Positions 1-5,882 of a stretch of DNA of 6,009 nucleotides are shown here, piece by piece. The stretch is taken from positions 1-6,009 of the forward strand of contig CALZLE010000188.1 in assembly GCA_945788205.1 (NCBI GenBank), in the 5' to 3' direction. Below the pieces are notes generated by a model that ran no database searches, was not told where the DNA came from, and saw only the letters and a list, made by a program, of their open reading frames with translations. This stretch comes from an uncultured Desulfuromonadales bacterium (lineage in GTDB: Bacteria > Desulfobacterota > Desulfuromonadia > Desulfuromonadales > Geopsychrobacteraceae). The translations under genes were made by a program, and so were the position numbers. Position 1 is the first letter of the stretch. The number at the start of each line of letters is the position of its first letter.

Positions 1-24
1 CTGTTTGGCGATTGCCTTTTTCAT
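1..24 (-). CDS. 5' end of a divergent gene, possibly a CpxP/Spy-like exported protein (partial)
   Basis: Only eight codons are inside the window, reading MKKAIAKQ from an ATG at 24-22 on the minus strand. An AGAGGT-type ribosome binding site lies a few bases upstream (complement of about 28-33), which supports a real start. The two lysines after Met would suit the n-region of a signal peptide, but the hydrophobic core would lie outside the window. In enterobacteria the gene divergent from cpxRA is cpxP, a periplasmic chaperone and Cpx inhibitor. That position and the shared CpxR-like boxes make a CpxP/Spy-like product a reasonable guess. The identity is inference from context only; the residues seen cannot distinguish families. 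Confidence 0.4.
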
Positions 25-112
25 CTTGACCTCTCATTGAAACAAGCGTTTGAATCGGCCTTCAGAATACGCTCCTCAAACACATTTGGGTGTTAAGTCT
101 GTGCCTACTTAT

Positions 113-127
113 CTAAAGTTTTGTAAA
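113..127 (+). promoter_or_regulatory. Candidate CpxR box 1
   Basis: The plus strand reads CTAAA-GTTTT-GTAAA, nine of ten matches to the enterobacterial CpxR box GTAAA-N5-GTAAA. It lies in the interval between the divergent gene and the cpxR-like gene, 98 bp before the latter's ATG. Its start is 32 bp (about three helical turns) from that of a second, oppositely oriented box at 145-159. The match is seen in the sequence. Binding by the regulator encoded next door is inference. Confidence 0.5.
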
Positions 128-144
128 CTTCGATCGTGGCAATC

Positions 145-159
145 TTTAAAAATCTTTAC
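145..159 (-). promoter_or_regulatory. Candidate CpxR box 2
   Basis: The minus strand reads GTAAA-GATTT-TTAAA, nine of ten matches to GTAAA-N5-GTAAA. It ends just where the -35 region would fall for the TATGAT hexamer at 182-187, which itself has no recognisable -35. This is the arrangement expected of an activator-dependent, autoregulated promoter. Together with the box at 113-127 it could serve both divergent transcription units. Confidence 0.5.
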
Positions 160-181
160 AGCGACCCCACCGGCTTTCGGT

Positions 182-187
182 TATGAT
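182..187 (+). promoter_or_regulatory. Candidate -10 element of the cpxR-cpxA operon
   Basis: TATGAT differs from TATAAT at one base and would put the transcription start near 194, about 17 nt before the cpxR ATG. The -35 position (159-164) is not consensus. The promoter would therefore need an activator, consistent with the CpxR-like box abutting that position. A single hexamer is weak evidence. The short leader it implies still contains the ribosome binding site at 198-203. Confidence 0.35.
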
Positions 188-210
188 GAAACCCAACAGG
201 AGAACAGAAC

Positions 211-924
211 ATGAATCGAATACTGGTAATTGATGACGATATTGAGCTGTGTGAATTGCTGACCGACTATCTGAGTGGCGAAGGATTCGAGGTAGAGACG
301 GTAAATCACGGCGGGCAGGGTGCTCAGCAAGCGTTGGCCGGCGATTACACGCAAGTGGTCCTGGATGTCATGCTGCCGGGGATGAATGGTTTTGATGTGC
401 TGCGAAAAATCCGCGAAACCAGTAAAGTTCCGGTGATTATGCTGACCGCACGCGGCGATGATATCGATCGAATCGTCGGCCTGGAATTGGGGGCCGATGA
501 CTATTTGCCAAAACCATTCAACCCGCGGGAATTGATTGCCCGCATCCGCGCCGTTCAGCGTCGTAGTGAAGCGGTCAACAACAAGGCCGAAACGGCTCAG
601 AGTAAAAACGGGGAATTGATGGTTGGTGACGTTACCCTGTGCCCGGCCAATCGCAGCGTCAAACGCAGCGGTGCAGCAGTTGAGCTAACCTCCGTCGAGT
701 TCACCCTGCTCGAAGTTCTACTACGCCAAGCGGGCGAAGTGATCAGCCGCGAGGAGCTGGTCGAAAAAGCCCTAGGCCGACGGCTATCTGCCTACGACCG
801 CAGTATCGATGTGCATGTCAGCGCGTTGCGGAAAAAGCTCGGCAAACAGTGTGGAAACGAAGAACGGATCAAAACCATCCGCGGCATCGGTTATCTTTAT
901 TCCCGCGCGGAAAGTGGGTCCTGA
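211..924 (+). CDS. cpxR: CpxR-like response regulator of the OmpR/PhoB family
   Basis: This 237-residue cytoplasmic transcription factor is activated by phosphorylation from its partner kinase. The receiver domain spans about residues 1-118: acidic pocket D8-D10, phospho-acceptor D52 in VVLDVMLPGMNG, switch residue T79 in VIMLTARG, and K101 in DDYLPKPFN. A linker rich in K, E and Q follows, then an OmpR-type winged helix from about 132 to 232 (LTSVEFTLLEVLL, YDRSIDVHVSALRKKLG, TIRGIGYLY). GLELGADDYLPKPFN and the DRxIDxHxSxLRxKL stretch resemble E. coli CpxR (232 residues) more than OmpR or PhoB. The ATG has an AGGAGA site 7 nt upstream (198-203). The stop overlaps the kinase start by one base, so the pair is translationally coupled. 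CpxR-like boxes upstream suggest autoregulation. The family is certain; the name CpxR is likely. Confidence 0.93.
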   Translation: MNRILVIDDDIELCELLTDYLSGEGFEVETVNHGGQGAQQALAGDYTQVVLDVMLPGMNGFDVLRKIRETSKVPVIMLTARGDDIDRIVGLELGADDYLPKPFNPRELIARIRAVQRRSEAVNNKAETAQSKNGELMVGDVTLCPANRSVKRSGAAVELTSVEFTLLEVLLRQAGEVISREELVEKALGRRLSAYDRSIDVHVSALRKKLGKQCGNEERIKTIRGIGYLYSRAESGS

Positions 925-2300
925 TGCGCAGCCTGTTTGTTAAATTTTTCCTCAGCTTTTTGCTAATAAATGTCCTGTTCGTCACCATCGGCATTACCCT
1001 CACATACCTGCGAGATCAAGAGTTTCCACCGATAGCCCACCAGCATTTTGCTGCTCAGGCCATCAAGGAATATGGTCGTGATGCGATCCGCACCTATGAA
1101 GAAAAAGGCCATCATCGGCTGGAGGAATATTCCGAGAAACTTTACGACCGCACTAGGGTGCGCCTGCTGCTGTTCGATCAGAATGCCCAACCATTGACGA
1201 AACAGCGGGTTCCACGACGCATGCAGATGATGGCGCGACGCGCACTAAAATCGGGCGAGGTGGTATTCCCGAGAATGGGAGCCCGCAATTGGGTTGCCAG
1301 CCCGCTGTACAGCAAAAGCGGTGAAACCTACATCGTCGCCATCGGCCTGCCCGACAAACCGAAAGCGGAACATCTGCTCAAGGGGCTTAGCCGCGGCTTT
1401 CTCGGCTGGCGGTTACTGGTGCTGTTGGGTATTTCGGCACTGGTTTGCTGGTGGCTGGCCCGCTCTTTCTCCTCACCGATCAGCCGGCTACGAAAAGCAA
1501 CCCGCCAGTTCGCAGGCGGTGACCTGTCGATTCGGGTTGGCGATCAGATCAAAGGCAAAAATGAAATTGGCGGCTTAGCGCGGGACTTTGACCACATGGC
1601 CGAGCGGATTGAAGCTTCTGTCGATGGCCAACAACGCCTGCTGCGCGACATTTCCCACGAACTCCGCTCTCCGTTGGCCCGCTTGGGAGTGGCACTGGAA
1701 TTGGCCCGACAGGAAGGCAAACCGGAGGTGCAGAAAAAAGCCCTGCAGCGGATCGAGCTTGAAGCCGAACGGATGAACGAAATGATCGGCCAGTTGCTCA
1801 GCCTGACCCGTCTGGAAAGTGGTGCCAGGGAATTGCAGCGACAGGATTTCGATCTGGCTGAACTGCTCGCCAGTCTGGTGCAGGATGCCGATTATGAGGC
1901 AAAAAACCGAGGCTGCCAGGTCCTCTTCAACGATCCAGACCCACAGCCATTTTGCGGTTCACAAGAGCTGTTGGCCCGGGCCATCGAAAATGTCATCCGT
2001 AATGCGGTTAAATATACTGCGGATAACACAACCGTCAATGTCGAGCTCAGCCAATCAGCACAGCAGATTCAGATTCGTATTCAGGACCAGGGGCCCGGAG
2101 TTCCGGAGGAATCACTGGAGAAACTTTTTGAGCCATTCTATCGTGTTGCTGATGCACGCGACCGAGAAAGTGGCGGAACTGGCATTGGACTTGCGATAGC
2201 CGACAGGGCTATTAAGTTGCACGCAGGTCGTATCTGCGCACAAAACCTCAGCAGTGGCGGGCTCATTGTCAAGATTGACTTGCCTTCGAAGTCAAACTGA
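924..2300 (+). CDS. cpxA: CpxA-like sensor histidine kinase
   Basis: This inner-membrane sensor kinase/phosphatase has 458 residues (E. coli CpxA has 457). Membrane helix 1 is about residues 8-29, a periplasmic sensor region runs to about 160, and helix 2 is about 163-182. HAMP covers about 183-236. The dimerisation/H box contains the phospho-acceptor H245 in LLRDISHELRSPLARL. The ATPase domain has an N box (ENVIRNAVKYT, N360), a G1 box (DQGPG, D388) and a G2 box (GGTGIGLAI from G417). The stretch DARDRESGGTG is nearly the same as in CpxA. I chose ATG 924 because it overlaps the regulator's stop (ATGA) and the protein then begins directly with the membrane helix; a GTG at 849 would add 25 residues that merely re-read the cpxR 3' end. 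The periplasmic region is of CpxA size, but I cannot assign its ligand. Confidence 0.92.
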   Translation: MRSLFVKFFLSFLLINVLFVTIGITLTYLRDQEFPPIAHQHFAAQAIKEYGRDAIRTYEEKGHHRLEEYSEKLYDRTRVRLLLFDQNAQPLTKQRVPRRMQMMARRALKSGEVVFPRMGARNWVASPLYSKSGETYIVAIGLPDKPKAEHLLKGLSRGFLGWRLLVLLGISALVCWWLARSFSSPISRLRKATRQFAGGDLSIRVGDQIKGKNEIGGLARDFDHMAERIEASVDGQQRLLRDISHELRSPLARLGVALELARQEGKPEVQKKALQRIELEAERMNEMIGQLLSLTRLESGARELQRQDFDLAELLASLVQDADYEAKNRGCQVLFNDPDPQPFCGSQELLARAIENVIRNAVKYTADNTTVNVELSQSAQQIQIRIQDQGPGVPEESLEKLFEPFYRVADARDRESGGTGIGLAIADRAIKLHAGRICAQNLSSGGLIVKIDLPSKSN

Positions 2301-2301
2301 T

Positions 2302-2321
2302 ATATTCTTTTATATGAATAT
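2302..2321. repeat. AT-rich inverted repeat upstream of the small gene
   Basis: ATATTC (2302-2307) and GAATAT (2316-2321) form perfect 6-bp arms around an 8-bp AT spacer. The repeat starts just after the kinase stop and ends 21 bp before the ATG at 2343. It may be an operator, a weak RNA hairpin or simply part of an AT-rich promoter. TTGACT at 2275-2280 with GATATA 18 bp later is a poor promoter match overlapping the kinase 3' end. No function can be assigned. Confidence 0.3.
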
Positions 2322-2342
2322 TAAGACTCTAAAGGAGACGTT

Positions 2343-2525
2343 ATGGATTTTCTCCCGCTGATCGGCATCGTCGCCGTCTGGTATATTGCGAATAAGTGGA
2401 TTCTTCCCCGACTTGGAGTTGAGACGTGACTGTCCGGCAGCTGCGAACTTCCGCGTGACGGAAGCAAAAAAAACCAGACAGAGAACACTGAGAACAATGA
2501 AGAGACCCGTATCCCACCATCTTGA
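2343..2525 (+). CDS. Putative small membrane-anchored selenoprotein (TGA at 2427-2429 read as Sec)
   Basis: ATG 2343 follows a strong AAAGGAGA ribosome binding site (2331-2338). The first 28 codons give MDFLPLIGIVAVWYIANK then WILPRLGVET: a single hydrophobic helix (about residues 3-21) followed by a short basic turn. Frame then meets TGA at 2427-2429. If this is selenocysteine, 31 more codons follow to TGA 2523-2525, giving 60 residues. They begin with ULSGSC, so U29 and C34 form a U-x4-C pair, and the tail is hydrophilic (lysine and acidic residues). A SECIS-like hairpin follows at the right distance (2448-2464). The frame ends 45 bp before the terminator at 2571, whereas ending at the first TGA would leave a 141-bp untranslated tail. 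A gap of 42 bp from the kinase makes it the likely third operon gene. The family is not one I can name securely. The redox role is inference; a plain 28-residue membrane peptide is the alternative. Confidence 0.68.
2448..2464 (+). promoter_or_regulatory. Candidate bacterial SECIS hairpin
   Basis: CTTCCG (2448-2453) pairs perfectly with CGGAAG (2459-2464) around the 5-nt loop CGTGA. The apical loop starts 24 nt after the TGA at 2427-2429. Published rules for bacterial SECIS elements ask for a short apical loop with a G in its first two positions, an upper stem of 4-16 bp, and a TGA-to-loop spacing of about 16-37 nt; all are met here. Being followed by A residues rather than T, it is not a terminator on this strand, and no T run follows it on the other strand. 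Its sequence also encodes part of the extended protein, as expected of bacterial SECIS elements. Recognition by SelB is inference. Confidence 0.6.
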
Positions 2526-2570
2526 TTCAGCCGATCTGCTGATACTGGTAAATAGATTGCCATCATGAAG

Positions 2571-2606
2571 AGGCCCGCCTGAATTTCAGCGCGGGCCTTT
2601 TGCTTT
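2571..2606 (+). terminator. Rho-independent terminator of the cpxR-cpxA-selenoprotein unit
   Basis: AGGCCCGC (2571-2578) pairs with GCGGGCCT (2591-2598). An inner CTGA/TCAG stem adds to it, and TTTTGCTTT follows the right arm. It lies 45 bp after the readthrough stop of the small gene and 7 bp before the end of the convergent cardiolipin synthase gene. On the minus strand the sequence past the hairpin lacks a clean T tract, so it works mainly for the rightward operon. It could still impede transcription from the other side. Confidence 0.85.
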
Positions 2607-2612
2607 AAATAA

Positions 2613-4031
2613 CTACAGATACGGAGTAAAAAGCTTACAGAAGGAATCGCGCAAACGTAATGGCAGAGAGCGCTTATCCATATCATCAAGGGTAACCTGT
2701 CGCGAAGCATCGCGGCTCCGATCAAAATGATCTGCCAGTTCAGTGATGGTTTCATCAGCAAAAATTTCGACATTAAACTCGAAATTTAGGCGCAAGCTCC
2801 GCGGGTCGATATTCGCTGAGCCGATCAAGGCATATTCATCATCGATCAACAATAGCTTACTGTGAACAAAAGGCGGCGGCTGATAATAAACCTGAACCTT
2901 GTGTTCCAGCAGTTCAAAGAGAAAAGCATTGGTTGCCCAGCCCATATAGGGCAGATTGTTCTGTTCCGGCAACAGAATTTCGACTTTGACGCCCCGCAGC
3001 GATGCAGCGTTAATTGCCGCAAGCTGGGCGCGGGTCGGAATAAAATAAGGGCTCATAATTCTGATGTGTGTTTTGGCGCACGCCAGTGCACCGATCAGAA
3101 TCCAGTTAAGCTTTTCATGCTGTTCATTGGGGCCGGCGCTGATGCCGCGGCAACAGGCTGTGCCTGCACTCGCTGACACCGGCCAGTCGCGTGGCAAACG
3201 TTTTTCATCCGTCGCAAAATGCCAGTCCTCTAAAAAAGCTTCGCGTAATTGATTACTGATCGGTCCTTCAAAACGGAAATGGAGATCGATCGCCCGACGG
3301 GGGTTGTTCTTTATCTTCGCCAGATGCTTATCACAGATATTCATTCCACCGGTAAAACTGACGCTATTGTCGACCACCAAAACCTTTCGATGGTTACGCA
3401 TATTGAGATAAAGACTGCGCGCCAGGCTCGGCGGCATAAAGATAGCGAAATTAACCTTTGCGCGTGCCAGCAAGTGCCGGACTTTGGCCAGAGCATAGTA
3501 TTGACCGAAAGCATCGATCATCACCCGAACATCGAGCCCCCGCTTAGTGGCAGCCTCTAACTCTTTGACAAATAATTGGCCGGTTCGATCTGCTTTAAAA
3601 ATATAGCTGCAAAGAAAGATCGTCTCTTTGGCACCGCGAATTGCTTCGAGCATCGCAGGATAGGCTTGCTCGCCATTGTAGAGAACCTTGACCGAGTTAC
3701 CGCATATCAAGGGGCGCCTGGTCACGGCATCGGACAAGTTGATCAATGCCCGACAGGTCGGACTGGTGGGAAATTTCTGCAGATCGTTATTCGTCGGAGA
3801 AGCGTCGACATTCAGCCAGTGCATCCCCTGTCCCTGTCGCTGCAACTCGAGAGCGCGGTTGCGAATCCGATTGACCCCAAACAACCAATAAAATAGCGCA
3901 CCGAAACCGGGAAGGGCGAGACAGGTAACAATCCAGCCGAGTGCAGCCCGTGGATCACGCTTGGACAAGAGTGCGTGCCCGGCCGAAAACAGGGAAAGTA
4001 ACCAGCAGATAGTCAGTAACAGGCTCAGCAT
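2613..4031 (-). CDS. cls: Cardiolipin synthase / phospholipase D superfamily protein
   Basis: This membrane enzyme would condense phosphatidylglycerol into cardiolipin. From ATG 4031 it has 472 residues, close to ClsA-type enzymes. Two N-terminal membrane helices (about residues 2-22 and 31-50) flank a charged turn, as in E. coli ClsA. Two phospholipase D HKD motifs follow: HRKVLVVDNSVSFTGGMNI from H214 and HSKLLLIDDEYALIGSAN from H390, each with the invariant His, Lys and Asp and downstream G/S-N. The C-terminus (SFCKLFTPYL) resembles the family's usual tail. An in-frame TTG at 4064 would add 11 residues but has no ribosome binding site; the ATG has a GGGGG run 4 nt upstream, so I prefer it. 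The zinc-ribbon gene lies 132 bp upstream on the same strand. Family and both active-site motifs are clear; another PLD-type phospholipid transferase remains possible. Confidence 0.92.
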   Translation of the reverse strand: MLSLLLTICWLLSLFSAGHALLSKRDPRAALGWIVTCLALPGFGALFYWLFGVNRIRNRALELQRQGQGMHWLNVDASPTNNDLQKFPTSPTCRALINLSDAVTRRPLICGNSVKVLYNGEQAYPAMLEAIRGAKETIFLCSYIFKADRTGQLFVKELEAATKRGLDVRVMIDAFGQYYALAKVRHLLARAKVNFAIFMPPSLARSLYLNMRNHRKVLVVDNSVSFTGGMNICDKHLAKIKNNPRRAIDLHFRFEGPISNQLREAFLEDWHFATDEKRLPRDWPVSASAGTACCRGISAGPNEQHEKLNWILIGALACAKTHIRIMSPYFIPTRAQLAAINAASLRGVKVEILLPEQNNLPYMGWATNAFLFELLEHKVQVYYQPPPFVHSKLLLIDDEYALIGSANIDPRSLRLNFEFNVEIFADETITELADHFDRSRDASRQVTLDDMDKRSLPLRLRDSFCKLFTPYL

Positions 4032-4163
4032 AAAGCCCCCGACAAAAGAACTCAACGTTTTCAATAGGTTAGCAAAGAACCTGCAGGTTGTCCAGCAGCC
4101 CGCCTGACTCTTGTACTAAAAAGGGGTGCATTCACCACTCGGATAACGCAACCGCTAAAGGAT

Positions 4164-4496
4164 TTAACGTAGTGAAGTCCCGCAACGGGCACAGGTAAGC
4201 ACTGTATTCGTGGATATTTTGTCGCCGCAGGTCGGGCAATTAAACCAGTGCCGGCAGAAACGACATTGCTGCTCCGAAAGCCCCTGCTTCTTTTTACACT
4301 TTGGGCAGCGGCGATACATTTTACGATTTTTCAGATAATCCTCAAAAAACAGACCACAACGGGGGCATTCGCTGGTCCCCGGCTTATGAATAATCGCTTC
4401 ACATCCCGGGATTGGACATTTAACAACAGTCTTACATTTGCTGCACCAGTATTCACCTTTTAACGGTTCTGCGCAGCTGGGACATTTTTTGGCCAT
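4164..4496 (-). CDS. Small protein with four zinc ribbons, function unknown
   Basis: The 110-residue product has 16 cysteines in eight pairs: C5/C8, C18/C21, C27/C32, C44/C47, C64/C67, C78/C81, C87/C90 and C102/C105. These group into four consecutive four-cysteine zinc ribbons, separated in the middle by a basic linker (about 52-63). All pairs are CxxC except C27/C32, which is CPIPGC. There is no signal peptide or membrane segment, so it is cytoplasmic. Such ribbon arrays bind nucleic acid or protein partners, but nothing here indicates which. ATG 4496 has GGAG 7 nt upstream, and a near-consensus promoter lies on the same strand at 4553-4581. It precedes the cardiolipin synthase gene on the same strand (132 bp) and may be co-transcribed with it. 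No specific family name is claimed. Confidence 0.88.
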   Translation of the reverse strand: MAKKCPSCAEPLKGEYWCSKCKTVVKCPIPGCEAIIHKPGTSECPRCGLFFEDYLKNRKMYRRCPKCKKKQGLSEQQCRFCRHWFNCPTCGDKISTNTVLTCARCGTSLR

Positions 4497-4552
4497 CGCT
4501 CGACTCCATGCTTCAATTTAAATCGTCGACATCCTGTGCCGTCTGTCAGTTA

Positions 4553-4581
4553 ATTGTAATCGACCAAGGCACGATTGCCAA
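4553..4581 (-). promoter_or_regulatory. Sigma70 promoter of the zinc-ribbon gene
   Basis: On the minus strand TTGGCA (complement of 4576-4581) is followed after exactly 17 bp by TACAAT (complement of 4553-4558). Each hexamer has five of six consensus bases. Transcription would start near 4546 and give a leader of about 50 nt before ATG 4496. Confidence 0.65.
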
Positions 4582-4597
4582 GGAGAAGAGTAAGAGC

Positions 4598-4626
4598 TTG
4601 AGTCTGAATGATTTTGCTGATACAAT
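4598..4626 (+). promoter_or_regulatory. Sigma70 promoter with extended -10 for the 4673 gene
   Basis: TTGAGT (4598-4603), a 17-bp spacer and TACAAT (4621-4626) make a good promoter, and TGA directly before the -10 supplies the extended -10 TGn element. Transcription would start near 4633, leaving about 40 nt to the ATG at 4673. It stands back to back with the opposite promoter at 4553-4581, with 16 bp between the two -35 hexamers. Confidence 0.65.
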
Positions 4627-4672
4627 CTTTAGCTAGTTCTAATTTTTAGGGTGGACAAACGGGAGCTTTTCA

Positions 4673-5125
4673 ATGGCAGACGATTTACGGGTCGAGAAAC
4701 GGAATGAGCAGGTCAGCCTTTTCATGGCGGATGGACTGACTTTTGAGGCAACTGTCTTTCTGGCCAAATACGCCATGTTTCATTCCGGGGAACAAACGGT
4801 CCTCGACCTGCTCTTGGAAGAAGATCCTTTTTTGCCGGCCAAAACAACGGGCGGAGAATTCCATCTGGTGCGTAAAGGAATGATTAGCCATATTCGCTGT
4901 CTGGTCGATCTGGACCCGGCGCTGGAATATACGGAGCGACGGGTAAAAATCAGTTTTCTCGGTGGTGAGGCTTTGCAGGGGCTGATAAAGATGGACCTGC
5001 CATCCCACTCCGCCCGAATGACCGATTATATCAATGGCGGCGCAGAATTCTTTCCGCTCTTTTCAGGAGATCACACCTATCTGGTCAACCGCAGTTTAGT
5101 GCGTGACCTCGTATTGATCAATTAA
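4673..5125 (+). CDS. Conserved-looking hypothetical protein with two tandem similar halves
   Basis: I do not recognise this 150-residue protein securely. It has no signal peptide, membrane helix or catalytic motif, and looks like a cytoplasmic beta-rich protein. Residues 14-77 and 91-149 appear to be two copies of one fold. Both begin with a short strand and glycine (DG at 20-21, GG at 97-98). Both then have a hydrophobic strand, an aspartate-led helix (D45LLL, D118YIN), an F-x-P turn (F53-P55, F126-P128), an LV pair (65-66, 137-138) and a final I/V-rich strand. Other small bacterial domains of this pattern have been classed as DUFs, but I make no exact assignment. ATG 4673 has GGGAG 7 nt upstream, an extended -10 promoter further up, and a strong terminator after the stop, so it is a single-gene unit. 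Confidence 0.82.
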   Translation: MADDLRVEKRNEQVSLFMADGLTFEATVFLAKYAMFHSGEQTVLDLLLEEDPFLPAKTTGGEFHLVRKGMISHIRCLVDLDPALEYTERRVKISFLGGEALQGLIKMDLPSHSARMTDYINGGAEFFPLFSGDHTYLVNRSLVRDLVLIN

Positions 5126-5153
5126 TCGTCGGCAACCAAAACCTCAAAAGAGT

Positions 5154-5187
5154 GAAGGCCAGTCCTATGAGGGCTGGCCTTCTTTTT
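5154..5187 (+). terminator. Strong rho-independent terminator, perhaps bidirectional
   Basis: Arms 5154-5166 and 5170-5182 form a 13-bp stem (one G-T pair) around the loop ATG, followed by TTTTT at 5183-5187. It ends the 4673 gene 28 bp after its stop. On the minus strand the same hairpin is followed by ACTCTTTTG, so it may also stop transcripts from the lipoprotein gene ending at 5222. Confidence 0.9.
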
Positions 5188-5221
5188 GCTGGCAAATCTG
5201 GCAGTTGCAGCGAAGAACGGA

Positions 5222-5614
5222 TTATTCTTTTACTTCGAGCTTCGCTGTCATCTGCGGACTACTGCGTTTCATGACGAACAAGTAGCTTTCTTTTAGTTTT
5301 TTGGTGAAGAAGGTCCCGATCCAAAGAGGACTCCAGACGACTCCAGCCATCAACCAGCGCTTCATCGCACCAGAATCGGTTTTGTCTGCCTTGATCGTTA
5401 AGTCGACCGATTCATACCCTTGCTGTGAGATTGTGACCTGATGTTGATTACCTGTGCTCAGCGCGTAATCATAATGCACCGGCGTTTCCCCAATTTTCTT
5501 ACCATCAATTGTAACAATTGCTCCGGCAGGCTCTGATTGGATCATCGCCTGATGGGGCGCACAGGCAGAAAGAAATGCACACAATACGATAAGGGTTAGC
5601 AGTTTACTTTTCAT
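5222..5614 (-). CDS. PEGA-domain lipoprotein
   Basis: The 130-residue product starts with a lipoprotein signal: basic MKSK, a hydrophobic core and lipobox LSAC, with lipidated C18. The residue after it is Ala, not Asp, so outer-membrane sorting is expected. Residues 25-69 are a PEGA-like beta domain (IQSEPAGAIVTIDGKKIGET, then HQVTISQQGYES), a surface-layer-like fold found in many envelope proteins that may bind glycan or protein. Beyond it is a hydrophobic stretch (about 88-104, WLMAGVVWSPLWIGTFF) that might touch or re-enter the membrane, and then a basic tail. ATG 5614 has AAGGAG upstream (complement of about 5621-5626). It stands alone between the terminator at 5154-5187 and uvrA. Lipoprotein status and PEGA are secure; the partner is unknown. 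Confidence 0.88.
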   Translation of the reverse strand: MKSKLLTLIVLCAFLSACAPHQAMIQSEPAGAIVTIDGKKIGETPVHYDYALSTGNQHQVTISQQGYESVDLTIKADKTDSGAMKRWLMAGVVWSPLWIGTFFTKKLKESYLFVMKRSSPQMTAKLEVKE

Positions 5615-5882
5615 TTATGTTCTCCTTCGTGGAACCGACTCGCCAGCAAAGAGTTAATATCTGCAATGCCTATGCCGCGGAGCGGAAGTCACGAAAATGA
5701 TTTTTGCTTTTCCTGAGTCACTCACCAATGCTCAGTCAAAACAGAAAGATATAAATTGCACTGTCTCGCGCAGTCAATCTAATGAGCTGAACACGGGGAA
5801 GTTACTGGTGATTTTTTTGCGACAGATTTTGGCACCTGTGCAGTTTTTGCGTCAACCGAGCAGAATCGTCGACAACCTCTCG
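5615..5882. other. Intergenic region between the uvrA 3' end and the lipoprotein gene
   Basis: No gene is convincing in these 268 bp. A plus-strand open frame at 5697-5909 has no ribosome binding site, has a residue mix unlike a real protein, and runs into the uvrA 3' end. A short palindrome, TGAGTCACTCA at 5714-5724, lies about 100 bp upstream of the lipoprotein start and might be an operator. An 11-bp inverted repeat (5841-5851) pairs with the uvrA 3' end. I see no clear promoter for the lipoprotein gene and no classic terminator for uvrA. Confidence 0.5.

Noticed and set aside
849..923. N-terminal extension of the sensor kinase from GTG 849
   Set aside because: The 25 added residues only re-read the cpxR 3' end in another frame. 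ATG 924 gives the classic ATGA overlap and an immediate membrane helix.
1294..2199. Several plus-strand frames inside the kinase gene
   Set aside because: They are out-of-frame shadows of cpxA, rich in Trp, Cys and Ser, with no motifs.
2448..2470. Hairpin read as a rho-independent terminator
   Set aside because: It is followed by A residues on the plus strand and by no T tract on the minus strand. The real terminator is at 2571-2606.
2386..2568. Plus-strand open frame of 60 codons overlapping the small gene
   Set aside because: It has no ribosome binding site and an atypical residue mix, and it overlaps the better-supported frame that starts at 2343.
2321..2773. Minus-strand open frame of 150 codons
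   Set aside because: It overlaps the cardiolipin synthase 3' end in another frame and lies antisense to the small gene and terminator. It has no family motif or good ribosome binding site.
4078..4089. Perfect 12-bp palindrome AACCTGCAGGTT upstream of cls
   Set aside because: One or two such palindromes are expected by chance in 6 kb, and nothing else marks it as an operator.
4125..4136. GGTG-CATT-CACC hairpin followed on the minus strand by a T run, as a terminator for the zinc-ribbon gene
   Set aside because: The stem is only 4 bp, too weak to call.
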